From Schistosoma haematobium (lineage: Eukaryota > Platyhelminthes > Trematoda > Strigeidida > Schistosomatidae): a stretch of 64,000 nt of DNA. Of the stretch, positions 34,501-46,500 are shown piece after piece (positions within the stretch are counted from its first letter, which is position 1; each line of letters opens with the position of its first letter). Made by a program: the position numbers and the translations under genes. The notes beneath the pieces were generated by a model. That model did not search any database. It had not been told where the DNA came from and saw nothing but the letters and a program-made list of their open reading frames with translations. The DNA lies in assembly GCF_000699445.3 (NCBI RefSeq), contig NC_067198.1:44454691-44518690 (forward strand), read 5' to 3'.

Positions 34501-37500
34501 CAAAATCATTTGTTCTACTGATGGAAAGTGGCTAGCGGTGGAATCCAGGACGCGCGTCTCGTCCTATTTGGGACTCGTCAGTTGGATGTACCTGTACCTC
34601 ATAGAGTCGATGTTCACTCTGGAACTCGAACCCAGTACCATTCGCTTCAAACGCCATCGCGTTATCCACTCAGCTACTGAGTCCTGATAGCCACTTGCTT
34701 GTGCAATGGGGTCCTATTAATAGGACGAAACGCGCGTCAAACTGGATTCTACTGCTAGCCACTATCTATCATTGTCTACAAATAGCTTGTGAATTAAGAC
34801 AATATCGAGGCATACGCACAGTATGCACATATGCCAATAACAGACTGATCAATTGCAGTCTTAAACCTCAATGGGAAGATACAAGCCAAACAATACCAAG
34901 TGAAATCATTTGTTCTACTGATAAAAATCAGCGGATTTATGACGGAAATCAAGAATTTGTGTTGATAATACACGAATCGAAGACAAATATAATTGCTACC
35001 GTGAAACCATAAACTCTGTTGAATCACAGAATATTAAAAGTAAAAAATATGACTTTTGAGAAATAAATTTTTATGGAATGATGATATTACTACTGATATA
35101 CATTATTAAGTAATATAAAACCGCAGCAAAAAAGGTGATAATGGTTGGTTGAATAATAGAATGAATTGTCTGTCAAAGTTACGCTTGTGTTGTGTTTAGC
35201 GACGTGAATCAAAATCTGGAGTCGAAGATTGTCAACCATACTGACAACTGACCTAAAATATTGACTCTTATTTCCATTGCTTCTTATTGATTACACAAAA
35301 TGAAAATTAGAATAGTGATGATGTAATTAATCTATTAGATATCAACTACTTAATTTTCAGTTCAAAAAACCCCCCGATTTATCTACTTTTATTTAGTCAT
35401 TTCAAAATAGAACTCACTAAAGTCACTGTAGGGAAATGTCGAATGAGTAAATTTTAGCTTGACTAGAGAATGAGACTAACTTATTAAAATTTGTAAGAAA
35501 AGCTATTTAGATAATGGTTATCAGTAGAGTAATCAGTTCTAAATATGGCATAACACATGTATTCTATGTTCCCACTACTAAGTAATAACAAAAATATTTG
35601 AAAAAAATTCATTTCGATGATCGACAATGAGTAGATATACCCTTACGAATAATAATGACGAATTACTTCCGTTGTCGGATAATGAAATAAACAAGCAAAA
35701 ACAAAATCTTTGCCAGTTTGAAATGTCCCAGATTTTGACTAGAAGTTGGTTACGAAAAAATGAAAACAAATTAGACATATGTATCACTAAATTACATTTG
35801 TAATTTTTAAGGAGATGATCCTTTCTATAGGATTAAAATCAACAATAATTAATGTTACATTTAGAGACGTTGCAAGTCCGCCTGGAGCCCCTACGGAGGA
35901 TACTGCCGGTCCCAAGCCCGGATAAAGGAGGAGGGTTGGGCATGGAGTTAGCGATCCCATTTCGTAGAAAACTAACTCGCTGAAAAAACACTAACCAAAA
36001 AATCATTTAAACCCTTTGAACTCTGCCCTGGGAGTCAGAAGGTCTTCATTTAGAAGAGTTATGACGCCTCATGATGAAAGCCAAATTCCTTCGGAAGTTA
36101 CGAGGCCGATGCCCCTTCTGACAACCAGAGCGACCATTTATTTGGGTACATGGAATGTTCGTACAATGTGGGACACCGGGAGAGCCTTCCAAATTGCTGC
36201 AGAAATGAGAAGATACAACCTAGAGGTACTTGGGATCAGTGAAACACATTGGACGCAAGTTGGACAACAACGACTAGCTTCAGGAGAGCTTCTGTTATAC
36301 TCCGGCCATGAAGAAGAAAATGCACCACATACACAAGGAGTTGCATTGATGCTGTCCAAACAAGCTCAAAATGCGCTTATAGGATGGGAATCTCATGGAC
36401 CTAGGATCATCAAAGCCTCGTTCAAAACAAAGAAAGAGGGTATTTCAATGAACATCATCCAATGCTGTGCGCCTACCAACGACTACAATGAAGACGCTAA
36501 AGATCAATTCTACAATAGGCTGCAGTCAATCGTCGAGAAGTGCCCAAAAAAGGACCTGACCATTCTGATGGGAGATTTCAACGCCAAGGTTGGAACGGAC
36601 AACACTGGATATGAAGACATCATGGGACGACACGGACTGGGAGAAAGAAACAAAAATAGTGAGAGATTTGCAAACCTATGTGCCTTCAATAAACTGGTCA
36701 TAGGCGGCACCATATTCCCACATAAACGCATACACAAAACCACATGGACTTCACCGGATCACACTACACAAAACCAAATCGACCATATTTGCTTCAACAA
36801 AACATTCAGGAGGACGATGGAGGACGTGAGAACCAAGAGAGGAGCTGCTATAGCATCAGATCATCACTTGCTGGTCGCCAAGATGAAATTGAAACTCAAG
36901 AAGCACTGGACAACGGGGCGGACAATATCACAAAAGTTCAATACGGCCTTTCTTCAGGATACTAACAAACTCAACAAATTCAAGATAGACCTCAGCAACA
37001 AGTTCCAGGTCTTTCATGATCTACTCAATGGAGAAGGAACTACTATGGATAGCAACTGAAAGGAGATCAAAGAGGCAATCACTTCAACATGTCATGAGGT
37101 CCTGGGTCACAAGAAGCACCATCACAAGGAATGGATCACTGTTGATATACTGGATAAGATTCAAGAAAGAAGGAACAAGAGGGCAGCAATCAATACCATC
37201 CGAACAAGAGCAGAAAAAGCCAAGGCACAAGCTAAATACACAGAATTAAACAAGCTAGTGAAGAGGAGCATCAGAACTGACAAACGTAAATATGTAGATC
37301 AAGTAATGACGGCAGGAAAGGCTCCAAGAGAAGGAAACATGAGACAACTGTATGACACGCCAAAGAAACTCTGAAAATTATCATAAACCGGAGCGACCAG
37401 TGAAAAGCAAGGAAGGCAAGGTAATCACCAACATTGAAGAACAACGAAACAGGTGGGTAGAACACTTCTAAGAACTCTTGAATCGACCAGCCCCACTGAA

Positions 37501-40500
37501 CCCACCCAATATCGAAGCAGCACCCACGGACCTCCCAACTGATGTTGGCCCATCAACAATTGAAAAGATCAGCATGGCTATCGGACAAATCAAGAGTGGC
37601 AAAGCAGCAGGACCAGACAACATTCCAGCAGAGGCACTGAAAGCAGACGTAGCAGTAACTGCAAAGATACTCCACATTCTCTTCAATAAGATTTGGGATG
37701 AGGAACAAGTACCAAAAGACTGGAAAGAAGGACTTCTGGTCAAAATACCGAAGAAAGGCGATCTCAGCAACTGTGATAACTACAGGGGCATCACTCTTCT
37801 CTCAATACCAGGAAAAGTCTTCAACAGGGTATTGTTAAACAGGATGAAGGACTGCGTAGACGTCCAACTTCGTGACCAACAGGCAGGATTCCGTAAGGAT
37901 AAATGGTGTACAAACCAAATCGCAACTCTACTGATCATTGTGGAACAACCAATTGAATGGAATTCATCACTCTACACCAACTTCATTGACTACGAAAAAG
38001 CATTTGATAGAGTGGACAGAACAATACTATGGAAGCTTCTTCGATACAACGGCGTGCCTCAGAAGATAGTCAATATCATACAGAACTCATATGATGGGTT
38101 AAACTGCAAAACCGTGCATGGAGGACAATTGACAGACTCGTTCGAGGTAAAGACCGGTGTCAGGCAAGGCTGCTTACTCTCACCCTTTCTCTTTCTCCTG
38201 ATGATCGATTGGATCATGATCTGGCCCTCCTATCGTAAACGCAACAACAAATTCAGGAGAAGACGACCAGTGTAGCAGCAGTTTCATCAGCAGTAGATCT
38301 CAACATACACAAAGGGAAAAGCAAGATTCTCCGACACAACACAGCATGCACCAATCGAATCACACTTGACGGAGAAGATTTCGAAGATGTAAAAACCTTC
38401 ACATATCTGCGCAGCATCATTGATGAACACGGTGGTTCTGATGCAGGCGTGAAGGAGTGGATTGGCAAAGCAAGAGCAGCATATTTACAACTGAAGAACA
38501 TCTGGAACTCAAAGCAACTGTCAGTCAATACCAACATCAGGATTTTCAATACAAATGTCAATACACTTCTACTGTATGGGGTGGAAACTTGGACAACTAC
38601 GAAAACCATCATTCAGAAGATACAGGTGTTTATTAACAGTTGTCTACACAAAATACTTCGGATCTATTGGCCGGACACTATTAGCAACAACCTACTATGG
38701 GAGAGAACAAACCAGATCTCAGTGGAGGAACAAATCACGAAGAATCGCTGGAAGTGGATAGAATACACATTGAGGAAATCACCCAACTGCGTCACAAGAC
38801 AAGCACTCACATGGAATCCTCAATGCCAAAGAAGGAGAGGAAGACCAAAGAACACATTACTCCGAGAAATGGAGAGAGACATGGGAAAAATGAACAAGAA
38901 TTGGATGGAACTAGAAAAGAAGTCGGAGGACAAAGTGTGTTGGAGAATGCTGGTCGGCGGCCAAATACTCCATTGGGAGTAACAGGCGTAAGTAAGTAAA
39001 AAAAGTAGAGACGTTGCCACTAAGCTATTTGGACTACTACTGACTTCATCTAAAACTGAGATATTTACAGTTGGTTAATCAGTGAGTTGTTTCAAATTTC
39101 TTGTCTATTTAGTCCTTAGTACTAATTGAATCCCAGACATTGATTAAATATAAAAGTGATGAATATATCCAAATTGCTGAAACGTAATTAAACAACGTGA
39201 GGGACATTCGAACTAACTACTTACTGGGTTGAATGTCGAATATTGTAACCACTAAATTATCAATGAGCAGAAAGTAAGTTAATTTAAACAAACACCAACA
39301 AGACGCTAATCAACTACAGTTCTAAACAACAATCGGAAGATACAAGTAAAACAACGCCAAGTGAATTTAAACGTCACTCAATTGCACAAGTAGGTGGCTA
39401 TCAGGACTCAGTAGATAAGTGGAGAACACCATAGCGTTTGAAGCCAACGATACTGGGTTCAATTCCCAGAGTGAGCATCAACTCTGACACGCAGGTATAG
39501 TGAATAAGAACATGAGTGGGGATAATCGAACCTACTTGGCACGGAATTACAGAGCATTTCACTAAAATCTGAGAAGCATACAGTAAATCGTTAATTTGCA
39601 AAATATTAATCCATCGTCTCACATTTGACTGTTCGTTCGCAAATATCAGTCCATTGTCTGGAATTACATTGTTCAAACATTTTCATACCAATTGCGTTCC
39701 ATTTCTTTTCTTTCCTTATCAATCTTCCACTGAAATACATTCTATGCCTGACCACAGTTATATACTACTTATAAGGATTTAAGTTTTTAACTAGTGAAAT
39801 TAGAAGCTGTCCATAGTTCTTATAAAGTATAGTTATTTACTACAATAAAACAGAGGATATATGTAGATTATCATAATTATCTCGTTCCCACAATATAGTA
39901 TGAATATTTATCTATTTCGGTCATAAATACAATTTAGTTTATAAAAAATCATGAAAAGAGTTTTGAAAACAGATTTCCCTATCTTCAACATTTTGTTGTT
40001 TTTTATGTGGCTTGCATCACAAACAGATTTTAGGTAGATAATTATTGAAAGACAGGAGGCACTAGATAAATGTTTCATCTCAGCAGAAGATTTCTTAAAA
40101 GTGCTCATCCATGATCTTATATGGGGTTGAATCTAGAACCTTTAAACCTTGTCGCAAACGTTTAGTCTTTAGATAACTAAGTCGACAAACAATTATTTAA
40201 GTGCTTAACCTCAGTCGGTTTGCGATACTGAGAAATTGTCTTCCATTGTTAGTGGTGGGTAACTAATTCATGTCCTATATGATTCAATTCCAACAGTTAC
40301 ACCTTCTCATTGGAGTTTTCCATAATTTTATTTGTCATCGCGGTATAAATCGTTTAAGATTGCACGTATGACTCTCTGATAAGTGCCAGCCAACAAAAAA
40401 TCTAGGTCTAGAGTCTTGTAGCTGATGCATGTCTTGTGGATTTTGAGTCATAAAATATACACAGTAAATACTCTGGCTATTTTTGTCTTCTGATTGGACA

Positions 40501-43500
40501 GGCTAGAATCGAAGAAGTCAGGTAGGACAATCAGAGCACTTAATATTATGAATGTTACATTTTTTCCAAAGCAGTGTATAACAAATATTCCAAGCTTTTA
40601 GCTTGTCAATAGCTATTGAACTATTATTAGTTTGTCAAAAGAACTATGTTTAAGAATGTAATAAATCCTCAAAAATCACACAATTAAATCAACTACATCT
40701 AGCCGGCTATCTTCTTTTTGGTTGAGATCATGAATTGATTGATGTTAGATCACCATTGAAAACCTGGAAGCACTAGACGGCCATTTCGTCATATTGTGGG
40801 ACTCCTCAGAAGTATGCATCCACGATCCTGCCCTCGGGATTCGAACCCAGGGTCTTCGATCTCGCGCGCGAACGCTTAACCTCTAGAACACTGAGTCGGT
40901 ATCCAACAGTGTTAATGTCTAACCTCAACCAATTCATGATCTCAATCAAAAACTTAATAATCTTCTTTTTGTTCATTTCATTATATAAAAAGTACCAATC
41001 GAAATAGTAATATCATTAGTAATTTTTTTTCCTTACCCCATGTGAATTATCTGTTCCAGTTGTAATGGTAATGTGTACAAATAAAGTAGCAAGTGGAATT
41101 GGCTCACCAGTATCACTTCGTAAACGGACATGTCGAAAACCTAAAACAGAGAAATTTTTTATAAGAAAAGGTAAAGAAAAAAATGATTACAATTATTCGA
41201 ATACTTTACATACTTATCTGATTTATGAGTGTGTGTGTGTGTGTGAATGTGAGTGTGTATTTGTGTTACCAATTACTGATGTTTCACTATGATTAGTTAC
41301 TATCTCCGTAACTAATTTCTTTGAAAATGAAATCAACATAGTAATGCTTATAACACTGTGCCGTAATTGATTTTACTTTAATTTCATATTATTATAAAGT
41401 GAAGTTTATAGTTCCTTCAACCTTACTAAAAGACAAGTAAGCAAGTGTAATAGCAACCCATCAACTAACTAATATTGGATTAAGTGCAGCTAGCCAAATA
41501 ATTTGTAAATATTACATAAAATCAAATAGAAAGTAAATAATGTAAGATCATTTTATGGAAATGTTGCTTTGGAAATGGTCTTCAATATCAAAGATGATCT
41601 AATAATGTAAGAAATTTCAAGAATTTGATTACATTCAATTCACAATATTAAGCAACCAGACAGTTCGGTTGGAATTCGCTAAGAAATATTGTATTTACAT
41701 TTCCGCATTCAAGAATGAATCTTCTTCATGATGTTTTCAATATTTCAAATTGTTCGAACTCAAGTTAACCTCAATAACTATCCTATTTCCCTTTGATATT
41801 AAGGCAAATAAATAACAGACCTGTACTACTTAAAAAAAACACACAATCTGGATCAATGCTTTTACATATGAAACATCAAGTGATTTCTGTCTGTCAGTGA
41901 CAGAGGATAGTCATCAGGAAAATTATGCACCAACATAGGAACAAAAATCAAACCAATGAGAGATACAACCAAAACAAAGAAGTAAACAATGACAGGTTTA
42001 AGGTCAATAAGAATCAATCAACATCGAGGTCTACAGGACAGGTTGTGAATGACATATGCAGAAATTCGAACACTTCACTTCCTTTTTGAAGTTTCTGCTG
42101 ATGATGTCGCTCAGAAGAACAATGAAAGCTCCACAACCAAACCATCTATCTCAGAGAACAAAACTTCATCAAAAACAGAGGATAGTCGCTTGGCTACAAT
42201 TCATATCCGTTAATACTGATTAGTATTTAATAAAAGATTAATTTATATAGTAATATATTTCTCTATGATTGTTATATCCGAGCGAAGGTTAAGACATGAG
42301 TAAATTCTGAGATATATTAATTGACTAATATTATCTATACATTTTTACGGTATAGCTATTCAATAATTAGATTATGTATATTTATATTCCCCTTATTATA
42401 AGCTTCATTTTGACCTATAATTTATTATTGTACGATTTACTGTTCTTAAGCTATGTTCAGTTTGTTTACTACGGCCTCCCACGTTCAGTCACTTTTTGGC
42501 TTTATTCTGTACAAATGTTATTTCCTATTTTATGGTGCGTTGCGGTCTGTTTGTTTGATATATAAACCCAGTATGTCTGAAATAAATGATTCGATTCGAT
42601 TCGCATAGTGAGAGCTGGTATTCGGTGTTCTGGACTCAAGTGGACGGGCTAGGCGGACATAGGACCAATAAAGACGTTAGACTGTCTATACCGGTCGAAC
42701 GTCATTGGTTCGGTACAGTGCTAAGAATGTATAGGTCGTATTTTGATTGGTGGGTGAATCATGTGATAAAAAGCCGGACATAAAGTCATAACAACGATAA
42801 CATTACTAACAAAGTATTACATTCAAGTACTTTATACACACCACGCTACTGAATTACAGTTTATTCAAGTAATGAATCACGAATAAAATAACAATTTTGA
42901 AATGATGATTATAATTTGTAGTTGAAGAGAGCAACTTCATTGAAATCATTTTCCCTGTGGTTAGTAGCTTAGACATGAAACTGTTACCATGTTTCTAGAT
43001 AACACCATCGTCATCATGAATTGGTTATGGAAGTTTCTATCTTATGTTTAAGTAGATGATGTTATCTAGCAAGATAAATGAAGAAGTTTTATAACTAAAC
43101 TATTTAGCACAGAAAAATCGATTTCAACAAAACTATCAATGCTTACATAATCTGAAATATTACATACCATAGTATTTTGTATTCTCTAAAATAATTTTTT
43201 ACTTTATTCTTATAAGCAAGAGATTTTTAACAGTTGAGATCATGAGTCAATTGAAGCTAGACCACCATAGAAAACCTGGAAGCACTGGACGACTGTTTCG
43301 TCCTATTGTAAGACTCCTCAGAAGTGCTCATCCACGACCCCACCTTGCGGGATTCGAACTCAGGACCTATCAGTCCTGTTCAAGCACAGTTATGAGAAAA
43401 GAAAACTCTGTAAAACGAAGTTGATTAAACGAAACACTTCAGAAGCATAAATGTATGTGAGAAGAAAGAATTACATTGAAGAAAGTGAACATCGTTGTCA

Positions 43501-46500
43501 CCTGGATATACACTGTCTGGCAGTGAAACAGTATGGTATCAATTAATAAAGGCAACCACTTAGATTTATTTGACTGGTAAAACTCTAAAATTTCAAGTTG
43601 ATGAAACTTTGGAAAATTCACAAACTGTTCAAAAATGTGACATTCAAATCAACATAAAAGAGTTTAGAAGCCAACGTATTGACACATATTCAATATATCA
43701 GTTTATATAGAAGGGATCAGTCAATCAAATGATCAGAAATGAACTAAGCAAAACAGTTAACAAGAAGAACAAATGAAGACAAAAAATTCTATCAAGACAA
43801 ATAGCTACAAAACTAGATGACCAAAATTTTTCTTATATATGAGATAGAGGCTAATTATTTGTTCAGGATATCATTTATAGCTTTGCTATCTAATCATTTA
43901 CCTCAGAGAATACAACTTTTGCCTCCCTCCCACTCCCACCAAAGTACTTGGTTACAAATCTACTTAATAGTTTAAATACAATAAATTCGTAGGTTTCTTG
44001 TTACCAATTATATATAATTTAATAGTTGAATTCATGAGTCAGTTAAAGCTAGATCACCACGGAAAACCTGGAAGCCTCCACGGGACTCGAACCCAGGACC
44101 TATCTGTCTCGCGTGTGAACACTTAACCTCTAGACCACTGAGCTGACACCCAATGGGGTTAATGCGTAATTTCAACCAAGCCACGAAATTAAAGGAGTCT
44201 CATAATAGGATGAAACAGCCGTCCAGTTCTTCCAGGTTTACCATGATAATCTAGCTTTAATTGATTCATGAATTCAACGATTAAATGACCAGATCTCCAC
44301 AAACACCCTTTCTGATAATTATATACAAGCTGAATGTAATTAGAATGCAACTGATGTGTGTTTAGTCAATTACAAATAAATATACCTTATCTACATAAAT
44401 CCTTTAATTGTATGGTATTCCTCTCTAATCTATTATAAACAAAACCACTAGCATTTACACAAAATGATGATAAACGGAATTATTCACATGTTTATTGATA
44501 AGAGAAAGCAACAACAAAAAGTGATGATACTTTCAAAATTGAAAGAATGTTTAGAAATCTATGGGAAGTTGACATGAATGGGGGGATGAAGGAATAGTGA
44601 AGGTAAAACAAAAATAAATCCATAGTCATATGAATATTATTTTCTTATCTCTAAGGTATGAGAAACAATCATAATGGTTACAACATATTAGCAAAAAATT
44701 ATAAACAAAATCTAATGATGAAAACAATTATGAAATAAATAAATAAATAGATAAAATCATAAGACATTAAAATATAGAATAAGATAAAAGAATAAAGAAA
44801 ATGGTCGTCTGTTTGTCAGTCAGCCAGTAACAACGTAGAACTTCGTACGTACGTACATCAGTGCAAGTTGTTATACCACATTAGCACAGAGATGCGGTTA
44901 TCGAATCAAAACCCGTAGTGGTAGAGGTGGTAAGAGTATAAGCAGAAATCGGAAGCATTAGGGTTTGAAGATGTTATTCAAAGAGTATAATCCAGTGAAG
45001 TAAATTCGGAAAGACAAAAAAAGACAAGGAAAATTTAGGAAGGACACAAAGAGTGGATGCACTTGCGCCATTGCAAACGATTTTGAGCCATGTCATTCAA
45101 GGACTATAACCATTGGTTGCTATCATCTCGTGGATCCCAATCAGGTAGTCTACACCTACCAACATGACTCAGTCCACTTGTCAGTGACTTCATAGAGTTG
45201 AACCATGTTCTGGTCTGGCCGTCCCTAGATTTCTTCCAAACTACTCCTACACCATGAAAAATATCGCACGTCAGGGCAGTTGGTGGTTGGGTCTACGTAA
45301 CACGTGTCCCAGCCATCTCAACTGATGAAGTTTCACTACTTCATTGATTGATTTGCCATCCTTATTTAGTACCGGTTTCCTAACAACTGCGTTACTTATC
45401 CGGTGGTCCCGAGATATACGAGCAATGCTTCGAAGACATCTATGATCGATAATATTTGGTTTTATAATAAATATGTTTTTTGTTATATTCTAATGAATAG
45501 ACAGAATTGTACTTCTGCCGTTTAGTGACTTAATATAAGCTACCTCTTCAGGAAACAATCATTGTTTCTTGCATACTATTTAAACTTGTGTTAATTTAAT
45601 GTTCGTTTATTTATTTACATTGAAGAAATGGCTTACGTTAAGTCATGAAACATTAGAAATACAATTTTTCTACTCATTGGGATAATTAATGCTCAATTTA
45701 TTTGAAACCATCAAGTTTAACCTTGGGTGTTGATACCTTTTTGGCTTTTTTTGCTTTTTATAGTATTAACTTTTACATTTCACTGGTTGAAATCATGAGT
45801 CAATTGAATCTAGACCACCATAGAAAACCTGGGAGCACTGGACGGCTGTCTCGTCATAGTGTGGGACTTCTCAACAGTGCGAATCCACGATCCCGCACCC
45901 CGCGAGATTCGAACCCAGGACCTATCAGTCTCGCGCCAGGCGCTTAACCAACTAGACCACTGAGCCGGCATCCAACGGTGGTAATGCCTAGCTTCAACCA
46001 ATCCACGAAAGTGCGCCACCATACACCATTGTCTTCAGTGGGCTGATATCTCACAACAGATCTGGTTAAACTCCACTGGTAACGACTTCTAACTAGAACT
46101 CCAGGAGTGTCCTCTGAAGTCAGTCACTAGTGAGCAAGTGATCACTTGATCAATTTTGTAGTAATAATCAGTGTCTTTGTTATTGCCTAGTTCATAACAC
46201 TAATAGGATTCCATGAATTAAAAACGTAAAATGGTTATACTTTATTCAGTGATTCAATAAAAATGAGTATGATTTGTTAGGTGGTTCGAGATAATCAGTA
46301 GGAAAGCTTAAATTTAGGTGTCGTGTTAATTGCTGCTTGTCAAAAGGCATATCTACAATCTTGCAGGAAGTGATGGCTCCTGTGGGATACGAACATGGTT
46401 TATCTAACTTAACAGCCTGATATATTACCAGTGAACTATTCTGACTGCCGCTGATGTTTTGTTTTCTTTGTTCAAATGTTAGATATTTCTACAAAATAAT

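Larger units (their letters stand above)
35874..39005 (+). mobile_element. RTE-1: full-length, inactivated RTE retrotransposon
   Basis: A 3.1-kb insertion is flanked by the 12-bp TSD TAGAGACGTTGC (35862-35873, 39006-39017). The 5' end is AAGTCCGCCTGGAGCCCC. One ORF2-type frame encodes an endonuclease then an RT. The 3' end is a (GTAA)n tail. Stops and frameshifts break the frame (TGA 37057, TGA near 37372, frameshift, TAA 37471, a deletion at about 38220, TAA 38236). It sits in a PLC-like gene intron, antisense to the gene. Confidence 0.9.

Noticed and set aside
34695..35012. Plus-strand ORF of 105 codons
   Set aside because: It runs through SINE-A ribozyme and tail sequence and into flanking DNA, so it is a repeat artefact.
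40830..40915. Possible tRNA gene on the minus strand
   Set aside because: The perfect B box belongs to SINE-B. The downstream hammerhead and repeated copies show that it is a SINE head.
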